Assembly (NCBI GenBank): GCA_016783455.1
Contig: JADHWN010000002.1
Span: 51,115 to 115,114, forward strand
Length of the DNA stretch: 64,000 bases
Direction of reading: 5' to 3'
DNA from: Candidatus Bathyarchaeota archaeon
GTDB lineage: Archaea; Thermoproteota; Bathyarchaeia; TCS64
Below are positions 16,241 to 25,387 of this stretch, piece after piece. Both the position numbers and the translations under genes were made by a program. Each line of letters begins with the position of its first letter. The stretch's first letter is position 1. The notes beneath the pieces were generated by a model, which had not been told where the DNA came from, made no database searches, and saw only the letters and a list, made by a program, of their open reading frames with translations.

Positions 16241-18097
16241 TCAGCTCTGAGCCTCCGGGAGCAGCAGGCTCACCAGAAACGTCTCTACCTGAGCGATGGC
16301 CTCCGAGTCGACCAGCCCTGTGAGCCTGTCCTCGAGGAACTCTCCCAGGCTCCAGGTGACGAAGCCGGTGTTCTTGGAGTAGGTCGCCAGGCGGGCCTCC
16401 TCAAGCCTGTGCAGCTGCTGATAGAAATTGCCCGGGATCCTACCAGTCTTCCCCCTCATAATGAGGTAGAGCTCCGACGTCTTCAGCGGAGTTCTCTCCC
16501 TGATGATTAGGGCGGCGCGTTTAGGCTCAGCCGAGAGGGCCCTTATCCTGTCAGCCGCCTCCGATATGAAGGCCTCCTTGAGCACATCCCGGGCAGCCTG
16601 GTCGACGTCGACGGTGACAACTCGGACCTCGGGCAGCTCCTGGAGGACCTGGGAGAGTCGACCGTCGACGATGGCCGTGACCTCGCTGGCGGCCATGGAT
16701 GGCGCCGTGGAGCCCCCCCGTTTGAAGTCGTCGCTGTCGAGCTGCAGTATCGTGATCAGGGCCTCCCGGAGCCCATTGACTGCGTCGACGCCCTGCATGA
16801 CGTTCGAGAGCTCCTCTCGGAGTTCGTCAACGGTTTTCTTGAGGGCGTCCACCTGGTCTAGGTCGGAGAGCTGCGCCTCCAGCTTGTCGACATCGCGCTC
16901 AAATCCCTCCTTCTCACCCTTTACGGCCTCTAGCTCCTCTCGGAGGGCTTCGACGTCTACCTCTGGTTCAGATCCCTCTTGGAGGACCTGCAACCGTTCT
17001 TTCAGTACCGCTATCTCTTCCTTCAGGGTTTCATTTTCCTGTCGATACATCTCCTCATCACCTTGAGCCCCGTCTTCCTTCATACTCCTCAGGTAGTCAC
17101 TCACGATGTGGACGGAGAGCTCCCCCACGGCCACCCTGCGCCCCATCTCCTCGGGGACGCCGGCGGGGAGGACGTAGACGTGGACCAGCTCGTTCCTCTT
17201 GTTCCTCAGGTAGAAGTGGCCCAACCTGAGGCCCTGGATATCCTCCACCTTCACCCGGTTCCCCAGGGAGACCCTGGTCCTCTTCGCCTCGTTCTCCTCC
17301 ACCTGAACCCCCAGCAGCCACGTCGTGCACTGCCCGATGAGCTCGTTGTCGACGCCCCTCAGGTCCTGGCTGTCGACCCAGATGTGGTTCCCGATCGAGG
17401 CTCCCTCCCGGGCCAACTCTATCGCAGCGGCCTTCACCGGCGTCGTCAGCTGGTAGGGCACGTACTTCCAGCCCTCGGGGAGCATCACGACGACGTCCCT
17501 CATCTTCTCCATGACGTAGGTTATGGTGCGCTCCATGACGAGGCAGCACATCTCGAAGGTGAGGGGCTCCAGATCCATGAGGTTGATCCCCTTCTCCAGC
17601 TTCAGGCTCGACGCGTACTCCCTCTCCTCCAGCTGGGGAAGGATTATGTCGAAATAGGCCGTCAGCTTCAGGTACTGGTTCTCGTCGATACCCCGCCGAG
17701 CATCCTCCTGGAGCCTCCTGATGTTCTCGTAGACGTCACGGAGGGCCCTGGCGCCGTCGCATGCCCTGATGATCCAGGCCTCCTCGAAGTTCATCGCCCT
17801 CCCCTGGCTCGCCTCGAGGATACTCTTCACGTACTGCCAGCTGATGTACCTGCTCCGCTGCGCCCGGGGCTCCCTGTAGAAGGGCTTCAGAATGTTGACG
17901 GCGTCGAAGGCCATCTCCCCGCGCTTGGTCCTGAAGGCTATAGCCCGGCGCCCCGATCGGCTTACCAGGGCGTTCAACGTCTCAGTCTTCCCCGCCATGC
18001 GGGTCTGACCCGTGATTATGGCGTGATCCGGATCTATGTGTACGGGCTTCCCGCTTCCCAGCTCGAAGCCCAGGAGTATCTCCGTCGGCTCCTTCAC
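16241..18097 (-). CDS. HerA/FtsK-like P-loop ATPase with coiled coil and C-terminal winged helix
   Basis: HAIITGQTRMAGKTETLNAL P-loop variant; MRDVVVMLPEG Walker-B-like; coiled coil ~340-480; C-term RTPLKTSELYLIMRGKTGRIPGNFYQQLHRLEEARLATY. Confidence 0.6.
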   Translation of the reverse strand: MKEPTEILLGFELGSGKPVHIDPDHAIITGQTRMAGKTETLNALVSRSGRRAIAFRTKRGEMAFDAVNILKPFYREPRAQRSRYISWQYVKSILEASQGRAMNFEEAWIIRACDGARALRDVYENIRRLQEDARRGIDENQYLKLTAYFDIILPQLEEREYASSLKLEKGINLMDLEPLTFEMCCLVMERTITYVMEKMRDVVVMLPEGWKYVPYQLTTPVKAAAIELAREGASIGNHIWVDSQDLRGVDNELIGQCTTWLLGVQVEENEAKRTRVSLGNRVKVEDIQGLRLGHFYLRNKRNELVHVYVLPAGVPEEMGRRVAVGELSVHIVSDYLRSMKEDGAQGDEEMYRQENETLKEEIAVLKERLQVLQEGSEPEVDVEALREELEAVKGEKEGFERDVDKLEAQLSDLDQVDALKKTVDELREELSNVMQGVDAVNGLREALITILQLDSDDFKRGGSTAPSMAASEVTAIVDGRLSQVLQELPEVRVVTVDVDQAARDVLKEAFISEAADRIRALSAEPKRAALIIRERTPLKTSELYLIMRGKTGRIPGNFYQQLHRLEEARLATYSKNTGFVTWSLGEFLEDRLTGLVDSEAIAQVETFLVSLLLPEAQS

Positions 18098-18582
18098 GGG
18101 TCCTCCTCCACGTGACTCTTCATGTCGGGGCCTCTGGCGAGGGCATCCAGGATACCCAGATCCTTGGCGCAGCTGTCGCAGAAGTCGAGCTCTCCCCTCT
18201 CTCCCTCGTCAAGGTAGAGGACGATGGGTACCCCCACGACGAGCTCCTGACAGTGGAGGCACAGGGCGACGTTTGCCTTCGCCCTGAGGGGCATCCACTC
18301 GAAGCCGGCGACGGTCACCGACTCCTCGGCGTACTCCCAGCCTACGAGGTCACGTCGGTCCCAGCTCTCGCCCATGTCGTGGCCGTAGGGCCCCATCTCA
18401 AGGACCTCGGGGCAGTCCTCCTGATGGTGGCCCTTCACGAGGACGTCTCCCAAGTTCCCCTCATCGTCGACATATGTCACCTTGACCATGTAGGGGCCCT
18501 CGCAGACGGGGCACGTGTCGGCGGCCTCCATCCAGACGTCCCGGGGGAAGTCCTTGAGCCGTTTAAGCAGCCTTTGCTCCAT
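18094..18582 (-). CDS. Cys-rich probable zinc-binding protein
   Basis: CPVCEGPYMVK, CLHCQELV, CDSCAKD pairs. Confidence 0.5.
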   Translation of the reverse strand: MEQRLLKRLKDFPRDVWMEAADTCPVCEGPYMVKVTYVDDEGNLGDVLVKGHHQEDCPEVLEMGPYGHDMGESWDRRDLVGWEYAEESVTVAGFEWMPLRAKANVALCLHCQELVVGVPIVLYLDEGERGELDFCDSCAKDLGILDALARGPDMKSHVEEDP

Positions 18583-18832
18583 GCTTCTCCCTCTCCCTGC
18601 TGTAGACCTCGCCGCGGCCCAGAGGCGACTTCATGCTCCGGACACGGGGGGCCTCCTGTATCCTCATGATGAGGCTGATCCACCGGGACACCGTCTCCCA
18701 GCTCGAACCCGTCCTGCGGGCGATCTCCTCGACGGTGACGTAGTTCCGGACGGGCAGGGCGTCCATTATCGCCCAGAATATCTCCTCATTTGACTTCTTC
18801 GACTTCCGCCTGCTCATGAAAACGGCCTCCAA
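18563..18832 (-). CDS. HTH DNA-binding protein
   Basis: IMDALPVRNYVTVEEIARRTGSSWETVSRWISLIMRI. Confidence 0.6.
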   Translation of the reverse strand: MEAVFMSRRKSKKSNEEIFWAIMDALPVRNYVTVEEIARRTGSSWETVSRWISLIMRIQEAPRVRSMKSPLGRGEVYSREREKHGAKAA

Positions 18833-18982
18833 CCTCCCTGTGAGAGGGGTACGGCCTCCACTCTGAATGGGGTGAGTCTGGCTCTACAGCCCGACTGTCC
18901 CCCAGAATATTGAGTCTGGGTATCTTCACTTTCAGGAACATACCCTATTTTGGACACAGCTTACCCTCCAGACAAAGTGCGT

Positions 18983-19246
18983 TCATCTGACCTCCTCCAT
19001 GTGGGCCATCAGCTCATCCCTCCTGGTGGCGACGAACCCACACCTGCAGTAATAGGCAAGGCCGTGAGGGCCCCTGTGGCGTCTATGGCCTGCGGGCTTC
19101 CCGCAGATACAGCTCTCGTGTATGACGTTGATCTGCTTCCCGCACCCCCAGCAGTACTTGACGATTGAGGATACGACGGTCGCCTCATCTCCTGTCTTGC
19201 AGTGGGGGCAGGCCACGGTTAGGGGCATGGGCACGAGTACAGTCAA
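18983..19246 (-). CDS. Zinc-ribbon protein
   Basis: CPHCKTGDE, CWGCGKQ, CICGKPAG, CRCGF. Confidence 0.5.
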   Translation of the reverse strand: MTVLVPMPLTVACPHCKTGDEATVVSSIVKYCWGCGKQINVIHESCICGKPAGHRRHRGPHGLAYYCRCGFVATRRDELMAHMEEVR

Positions 19247-20763
19247 CCAGCCGCCACCTCCGGGGCCTGGTCCTGGACGAACTGCTCAAGGGTCATCTGC
19301 GAGAACCGGGTGTCCCTCGCCAGCCTTCTGATGAGCACAGTATCGGCGCCGTGGCGCTTGCAGAGAGGGCAGAGGGTCGGAGGATCCCTGGAGTCCCCAC
19401 GCTCCACGTAGAGCTCCCTCTGTACACGCCTGACCAGCCCCCCAGCTTCGTATTCGGAGAGGCCGTAGGCCACAGCTATCTCCCAGACGTATACGTCAAG
19501 GTTCGCCTCGGGATGCTCCACGAGATACTCTCTGACGTACTCCTCCGCAGGCTGCTCCGGGGCTACAGGACCGCGAGGTTCGTGCACAGGTTCACTTCTC
19601 GGCTTCTCCGGGAGCATCTGAGGTTCGAGGGCGCCAAGATCCGCCTGCTGAACTACGGCCTCAGGCTCCTCGACGGAGTAGTCGATGTCCTTGATCTGGT
19701 TCCACTGCTGCAACGTGTTCCACTCACCCGAGCCCCTGTGAGGCCTCTTCGACTCCAAGCCGTAGGCGACCTCCCTGATCATCTCGTCGTTGATGGGCAA
19801 CCCCAGGAGGATCTCCGCCCTCTCGGGCTCCATGACCCGGTTATAGGCGGCGTAGAACAGGAGACCGTACTTGACGGCCCTCTGGATATCCTCCAGCTGA
19901 TCCCTGTGCTCCCTGCACCACTGCCTCACATCCCGGGCCTTCACAGTGGAGAGCCCCTGCCTCTCGGGGAGGGGTGGCCTGATCATGTTCTGGGCCTCGC
20001 TGGACCGCATCCTCAGGGGCTCAACCCTCCTGGTCAGGTCGTCGAAGTCCTTCACCGGCTCAACCTCGAATTCCTCCAGCTGCTCCTTGACCTCGGAGAC
20101 AGGCTGACGCTCCTGCCGCCTCATGAACTCCCGGCGCACCTCGCTGAACAGCATGGATATCTGGGTCGACGGAGGAAGATCCTCGTGGACCTTCACGTAG
20201 TGCTCTATCTCCCTGCCCAGCTCACAGAGCTCCTCCTGTGTGGCACCAAGGTTTAGGACGGCTTGGGCCTGTCTGAGACTCATACGGTGGACTGTCGCGC
20301 GCGACAGAACTTCCTCCAACCGGAGAATAGCTAGGCGACGTGAAACCCACTGCTCCCCAGCGTTACCAGGGCGCCCTATTCGTTCAGCTAGTTCCCTCTG
20401 AGAGTGGCCGTGCTCCTGGATCATGTGCCTCAGCCACCGCCCCCTGTCGTACTCTGAGAGGGGCAGCCGGTTCTCGTTCTCAGCCCACTGGGCAAGGAGA
20501 AACCTCTCCCCGTCCAGCTCCTCGACGATGGCGTTCACCTCATCGACACCTATGAGCTCCAAAGCCTCCAGCCGGCAATCACCGAACACAAGCTCGAAGT
20601 CGCCCTCAATCTCAGGGTGAGGCCTCACCTTGATGTCCGACTGCTGGCCATCCTCCCTCAGGCTACCGGCGAGGCGCTCGATCTCTTCGGCCGGCTTATG
20701 GCTCCGTATGACGAACTTAGGCCGGTGTATCCGGCTGATTGATACCCGAATAGACTGGCTCAC
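19243..20763 (-). CDS. ParB-like protein (ParB/sulfiredoxin N-domain plus KorB-type HTH)
   Basis: ISRIHRPKFVIRSHKPAEEIERLAGSLREDGQQSDIKVRP...VFGDCRLEALELIGVDEVNAIV...QWAENENRLPLSEYDRGRWLRHMIQEHGHSQRELAERIGRPGNAGEQWVSRRLAIL. Confidence 0.8.
   Translation of the reverse strand: MSQSIRVSISRIHRPKFVIRSHKPAEEIERLAGSLREDGQQSDIKVRPHPEIEGDFELVFGDCRLEALELIGVDEVNAIVEELDGERFLLAQWAENENRLPLSEYDRGRWLRHMIQEHGHSQRELAERIGRPGNAGEQWVSRRLAILRLEEVLSRATVHRMSLRQAQAVLNLGATQEELCELGREIEHYVKVHEDLPPSTQISMLFSEVRREFMRRQERQPVSEVKEQLEEFEVEPVKDFDDLTRRVEPLRMRSSEAQNMIRPPLPERQGLSTVKARDVRQWCREHRDQLEDIQRAVKYGLLFYAAYNRVMEPERAEILLGLPINDEMIREVAYGLESKRPHRGSGEWNTLQQWNQIKDIDYSVEEPEAVVQQADLGALEPQMLPEKPRSEPVHEPRGPVAPEQPAEEYVREYLVEHPEANLDVYVWEIAVAYGLSEYEAGGLVRRVQRELYVERGDSRDPPTLCPLCKRHGADTVLIRRLARDTRFSQMTLEQFVQDQAPEVAAG
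20292..20307. repeat. 16-bp perfect palindrome CTGTCGCGCGCGACAG inside the ParB-like gene
   Basis: Direct reading. Confidence 0.9.
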
Positions 20764-20777
20764 GGCCTACATCCTCC

Positions 20778-20870
20778 GAGCCGGCGCCCCTGGGGACCCG
20801 CACCTGTGTCCACACTTTTTCATGTCATGCACCTCGTGTGCAACCTACATATCACCAGGGACACCGGCTC
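20778..20870. repeat. 16-bp imperfect inverted repeat (14/16) enclosing second copy of CCCGCACCTGTGTCC
   Basis: GAGCCGGCGCCCCTGG 20778-20793 vs CCAGGGACACCGGCTC 20855-20870; 15-mer at 20797-20811. Confidence 0.75.
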
Positions 20871-21167
20871 CCGTATGGGGAAGTACCCCAGGGACTCGAA
20901 GTGCTCCCGCACGTCCCCGGGGATCCCTCCGAACTTTTCAGCGAGCAGCCTGAACATGGCGGCCTTCTGCTCCTCTGAGAGGCGGCCCAGGTCTCCCTCG
21001 AAGAACCTCCCCTGCCCGTTCCTGTGGGCCACGGGATGCTTGATGGGCATCCGCGCCTCAGGATCCACCTCAGCCCACATGTCATACCTGGGGTCCAGGC
21101 AGGAGACCATGGCCCAGCACTCGCACTCAGACATCGCCCCGGGCCTCCTCGAGGCGGAACCTATCAA
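20820..21167 (-). CDS. Hypothetical protein
   Basis: 115-aa ORF in leftward operon with integrase. Confidence 0.4.
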   Translation of the reverse strand: MIGSASRRPGAMSECECWAMVSCLDPRYDMWAEVDPEARMPIKHPVAHRNGQGRFFEGDLGRLSEEQKAAMFRLLAEKFGGIPGDVREHFESLGYFPIREPVSLVICRLHTRCMT

Positions 21168-21330
21168 TGAGAACCAGCCAGGCAGGCCGTAGCACCCCCT
21201 TGTTCTCGCCGTTCGCCAGCAGCCAGGCCTCCGCGAGCTTCCTCAGGAACTCGCTCTGACTCGGGTCCTCGGAGACCTCGATGGCGATCCTGTCCAGGAT
21301 ATCCGAGACCGAGGTGGGCTTTTCAGCCAT
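21127..21330 (-). CDS. Hypothetical protein
   Basis: 67-aa ORF overlapping neighbours in operon. Confidence 0.4.
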   Translation of the reverse strand: MAEKPTSVSDILDRIAIEVSEDPSQSEFLRKLAEAWLLANGENKGVLRPAWLVLIDRFRLEEARGDV

Positions 21331-22492
21331 CCCGCAGAGCCTCCCAGGGCATGCACGTTCCGCTAAGCGTTGTCTGCACGGGGCCCTTGTTGATCCTGAG
21401 GAACGTCTTCAGGGCGAACACCCGGATCTCCTCATTCGGGCTGCCCATGAGGCCTCGCGCCGCCTCCAGGGCGTCCCGCGTGTATCCGTCCATGCGTCCG
21501 GTTACTCCCTCGAGGCGGAGGATAGCCGGTATATGGTCCTGGCCGCTGAGGTGAATGTACTTCGCCGCCATCTTGCTGTTCGGCGTCCACCCCGCGAACC
21601 TCTTCAGCACATACTCGCCGACCCCGGCCCGGGCCAGCTCCGTCAGCTTGGTGTGCCTGATCATGTGGGGCCTGATCCGCCTGACCCCAGCCCTGAGGCA
21701 GACCCTCTCGAAGGCCTTGTTAGGCGAACGAGGGTTCATGAAGCGGACGTCGCCGTCGTAGACCGTGGCGAACAGGGGAGCGCTGGGACGCGGGTCAGGG
21801 TGGGCGGCCAGCCAGTCCTGCAGTATCGGCACCGACCGGGTGAGGGGCAGAGTCCGCTCCCCGGTCTTCCCCATGACCCTGAGCTCCGCGTAGCCGGACC
21901 TCTCCGTCAGGTCCTTAACCCGGGCGCTGAGGAGCTCCCCCTTCCGGCACGCCGAGTCGTAGTCGACGGAGATGAAGGCCTTCAGCCTGGGACTCTCCAC
22001 GGCCTCCCACATCGCCGAGAACTCCTGAGGCATAACCAGGCACTCCCTGAACTCCTCCCTGAGCTTTATCTCCCGGCGGAGATCCCTGCGGGGCACGCCG
22101 TCCATGATGGCCTCCACCCGGCCCCGGGCCTCAGACTTCGCCAGGCCTCTGGTCCGCAGGGCGCGGTGGAGGACGTTCTCGATGTAGTAGGCGTAGAGGG
22201 CTATCGTGGAGGCGCTGAGGCCCCCGGCGTTGGCCCTCCTGTACCACGCCCTCAGGTCGAGCTCCCCGGCCTCCTCCAGGGGCACCACGGCGCCCTCGCT
22301 GAAGCTGAGGAGGGCGGCCCTGTACCCGTCACGGCTGCTGGCGCTCAGCCTGCGATCCCCGAGGAACCCGTCGAGAAGCACCTGATTCCTGCAGAGGACG
22401 CCCCCAAGCGCGACGTCTACTTTATGATGCTTAAAGTAGACATCTTCACCGGGCTCTGAAACGACTTGGACTCTTGAAGACCTCTTCACCAC
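21323..22492 (-). CDS. Tyrosine recombinase/integrase
   Basis: SACRKGELLSARVKDL...RPHMIRHTKLTELARAGVGEYVLKRFAGWTPNSKMAAKYIHL: R...HxxR...Y catalytic pattern. Confidence 0.85.
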   Translation of the reverse strand: MVKRSSRVQVVSEPGEDVYFKHHKVDVALGGVLCRNQVLLDGFLGDRRLSASSRDGYRAALLSFSEGAVVPLEEAGELDLRAWYRRANAGGLSASTIALYAYYIENVLHRALRTRGLAKSEARGRVEAIMDGVPRRDLRREIKLREEFRECLVMPQEFSAMWEAVESPRLKAFISVDYDSACRKGELLSARVKDLTERSGYAELRVMGKTGERTLPLTRSVPILQDWLAAHPDPRPSAPLFATVYDGDVRFMNPRSPNKAFERVCLRAGVRRIRPHMIRHTKLTELARAGVGEYVLKRFAGWTPNSKMAAKYIHLSGQDHIPAILRLEGVTGRMDGYTRDALEAARGLMGSPNEEIRVFALKTFLRINKGPVQTTLSGTCMPWEALRDG

Positions 22493-22501
22493 GAGGCCTC
22501 C

Positions 22502-22729
22502 TTACTGGGAAGCCTTGGCGGCGATGCGCGTGCCAGTCCGGGCCTGAGCCTCTCGGAGGTCCCTCACCATCACCTGATCCCAATAGGTGAGTAACCCCTG
22601 CACGACAGCCTCCCTGACGCTCTTCACGATACCCCGTCTCTTGAGCTCCTTCACTATCCTAGCAGGCTTTCCCTCAAGCTCGCACTTTACCCACACTATC
22701 TCAGTTTCTTCTTGAGACAAACAAACCAC
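22502..22729 (-). CDS. Small ribbon-helix-helix-like protein next to integrase
   Basis: KCELEGKPARIVKELKRRGIVKSVREAVVQGLLTYWD; promoter-side hairpin GCCCAAAATGGGC at 22761-22773. Confidence 0.45.
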   Translation of the reverse strand: MVCLSQEETEIVWVKCELEGKPARIVKELKRRGIVKSVREAVVQGLLTYWDQVMVRDLREAQARTGTRIAAKASQ

Positions 22730-22947
22730 TTATAATACCGGAAAAAATGGGACTGAAACCGCCCAAAATGGGCAATTCTTAAAAATGCACCTTATAAATA
22801 TGTCGGAAAAGGGTTCTGTTAAGTCTGTGGGACCCAGACCTAGGTGTTAACTATCGGGACCTATACGCCCGCAGTAATTTACTAAGTATTGATAATCTTG
22901 GTTTTATAACGATAAAGTATTAAAGTAGTGTGATGATCCATAATTTG

Positions 22948-22998
22948 CGACTGGGAGGGCCGAAAGGGCTCGCTAAGGATAATATCCTTACCCGGTCG
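22948..22998 (+). ncRNA. Candidate structured RNA/DNA element with three-way-junction fold
   Basis: Outer stem CGACTGGG (22948-22955)/CCCGGTCG (22991-22998), hairpin GGGCC-GAAAG-GGCTC (22957-22971), hairpin AAGGAT-AAT-ATCCTT (22975-22989). Confidence 0.4.
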
Positions 22999-23034
22999 AC
23001 TATTTTAAAAGTCTATTAATACCATGTATTTCAA

Positions 23035-23775
23035 ATGCGCATTTTATATTTAGATGAGTCTGGCGGTCCAAATAGTTGGGACAATCAAAAAAACTTCGTA
23101 TTAGGAGGAGTTGCTGTTCATGAAGGGCAAATATATTCCTTGACGCGAGATCTAAATGACCTCCAAGAAAAATATTTTCCTGGCATTAGAATACCAATAG
23201 AATTTCATGTAAGACCCATAAGACAGGGGAAAGGACCACATTTCAACAAATTTAGCTATGAAGAACGTCACAATATTATTGATGAGGTTTATGAGATCAT
23301 CAGAACATGTGGTTTTCCGAATATAATTCCTTTCGCTACAGTACTTGATGTATCATCTGCCATTAATTCGAATCAAGTATGTCGTGATTGTTTTGAAGAT
23401 GTATGTAAAAATTTTAACCTGTATCTATTAGATCAATTTAAAAAAGGCTTTCCAAGCAAAGGCTTGTTAATTATTGATCGAGGTCGTGAAGGACAATATC
23501 GTCAACATTTTGGCGAATTAAAAAAGTCTGAGGCAGTCGAGGAATATTTGGGGAATATTGTTGACATCCCTTATTTTGCGGCATGTAGAGAAACGCGCAT
23601 GCTACAAATTGCAGATTTTATTTCTAATGCGGTTTTCAGATATTATGAGTGGAATGTTACAGACAATTTTGATAAAATAACCTCTCTATTTTTCAGGGGA
23701 TCATACCGTTTTCCTGTCAATGGATTAAATCATATAACAAAGGATGAATCGTGTCAATGCTGCGTTTGTAGATAA
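23035..23775 (+). CDS. DUF3800 protein (RNase H-like fold)
   Basis: MRILYLDESGGPN N-terminus, GLLIIDRGRE, MLQIADFISNAVFRYYE C-terminal motif. Confidence 0.75.
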   Translation: MRILYLDESGGPNSWDNQKNFVLGGVAVHEGQIYSLTRDLNDLQEKYFPGIRIPIEFHVRPIRQGKGPHFNKFSYEERHNIIDEVYEIIRTCGFPNIIPFATVLDVSSAINSNQVCRDCFEDVCKNFNLYLLDQFKKGFPSKGLLIIDRGREGQYRQHFGELKKSEAVEEYLGNIVDIPYFAACRETRMLQIADFISNAVFRYYEWNVTDNFDKITSLFFRGSYRFPVNGLNHITKDESCQCCVCR

Positions 23776-23998
23776 AAACTTGAGCGTGACTCATGAGTTG
23801 TCATTGGTTCGCGTTTTGGATTAAAGTCAACCATTTATTCTCACCTTCTATCTCGATTCCACAGGCTTCCGCTGGGGTCTTGCCTTTGCGCGCGCGAGCG
23901 AATTCAATAATTATGGGTAAAATGGTTTTAATTCGTTTTTTATGATTTAAGGGCAGTTCTTGGGCGCATCATCGCTAAAAATTTACGAGCGCGCACTA

Positions 23999-25387
23999 TT
24001 AATTCCCTAATACGAAAATGTCATAGAGAGGAGCACCAACCCAGTATGAGCTTGTCTCATAAAATCCTTGATCAGTGTATTTAGTAATTTCAGCAAACTG
24101 AACGCTTACTTCATCTACTTCCAAATCTCCAAGTGGGTATCGTATCTCTATCGTGTAGATCCCGTCAGCTCCAGATTCTCCATCGCCTGTATGACTATAT
24201 TGAGAAACTGCTTCATATGTTGCCCACAAATTTTCGCGATATGGATTCTCAGTTGTCCAACGTATAGTAGTTCGGGGTTCACCGTTAAGATAAAGATAAA
24301 GGGCGTCTATCTGATAGTCTTCACTCAAATAGTCATCGGGGATAACTGCACAAACATAGAGATTGGAATCATTGATCATTGCAGAGATTTCCATGGCCTT
24401 ATTTTGTTTATCCCAAGCGGATAGTTCAGAACGAATTGAATTATGATAAGTGACATGATAAACTAGAGTCGTGTTCTTAAAAGGCGACCATTCACCGATT
24501 TCCACGAATCCATCTATATTAGGTATATCATATACGTCGATGTAAGCAGACCAGGAACCCCCTATCGTTGGAAGATTTGTAGTTATAGTGCCCAGAACCC
24601 AGATTTTATTCAGATCATCTGTTGACAGATAATATTCCACCTTAACAATACCCCATAGATGTTCTTGATAACCATAGTAATGTACTGATTCCTCTCGTGT
24701 TATGGTTATTCCTGAGCTGCCAACAAAATACCTCTCTTCTCCCCTTCGCCAAGCATGTCTCTGACAGACTCTATCACCACTGAAGTCAAGCGTAGCCTCC
24801 CAAATGATGCCATACTTTGGTATCAGAAACTCCCATGTCTTTGCAGTTCCAGCAGAAAAATTGTATTCAATGCTTTGAACATAGCTATCAATAACAGTTG
24901 AATCAAGGCAACTCAATAGGTCAGCATAGCTCTGATTTAAGCTTTCAAAAGACGCCTGGAGGACATCATAGTTTTTTTCGATTTCCACATATGCATCATG
25001 GAGTTCCTCATATTCACCTTCAATATATTCAATATAGTCTTGCAGGCTATTTATCTCCGCTTCAAGGTCCATAACAGATTGTTGAAGCACTAGATTTTCC
25101 TTATCTATTACAAGCATTTCCATGTATCGCTCTTCAAGAAGTGCAACGGCTCTCTGTTCCTCAACAAGCAGCTCCTGAGTAGAATCCAACTCGGCTGCAA
25201 GGCCTTGAAGGGTCAAATATAAGGAATCACATTCTGCCTCAAGTTGATCTCTCTCTTCCGTTAAACTCGATACAGGTGAATTGCCGACCATGTACCCGGC
25301 CCCGGCTCCTACGATGAGCGCGATGACGACGGCGATGGAGATAATCCTATAATCAAAAACGGTCCTCAAAGCATCATTCGATCCCAC
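23999..25387 (-). CDS. Membrane-anchored extracellular protein: N-terminal TM, long coiled coil, C-terminal beta-sandwich/DOMON-like domain
   Basis: VIALIVGAGAGYMVG TM; coiled-coil heptads; C-term YQIDALYLYLNGEPRTTIRW...DGIYTIEIRYPLGDLEVD. Confidence 0.5.
   Translation of the reverse strand: MGSNDALRTVFDYRIISIAVVIALIVGAGAGYMVGNSPVSSLTEERDQLEAECDSLYLTLQGLAAELDSTQELLVEEQRAVALLEERYMEMLVIDKENLVLQQSVMDLEAEINSLQDYIEYIEGEYEELHDAYVEIEKNYDVLQASFESLNQSYADLLSCLDSTVIDSYVQSIEYNFSAGTAKTWEFLIPKYGIIWEATLDFSGDRVCQRHAWRRGEERYFVGSSGITITREESVHYYGYQEHLWGIVKVEYYLSTDDLNKIWVLGTITTNLPTIGGSWSAYIDVYDIPNIDGFVEIGEWSPFKNTTLVYHVTYHNSIRSELSAWDKQNKAMEISAMINDSNLYVCAVIPDDYLSEDYQIDALYLYLNGEPRTTIRWTTENPYRENLWATYEAVSQYSHTGDGESGADGIYTIEIRYPLGDLEVDEVSVQFAEITKYTDQGFYETSSYWVGAPLYDIFVLGN

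Larger units (their letters stand above)
1..22729. mobile_element. Integrated head-tail (siphovirus-like) archaeal provirus, left end outside window; right boundary uncertain (22.7-26.4 kb)
   Basis: Contiguous leftward virion module (tape measure, chaperone, tail tube, connectors, HK97-type MCP, protease/scaffold, portal) followed by regulators, ParB-like protein and tyrosine integrase at the right end. Confidence 0.9.

Noticed and set aside
21323-23030. tRNA gene as integration target beside the integrase
   Set aside because: No cloverleaf could be built near the integrase; the only tRNA found is at 55721-55797, too far to be the att site
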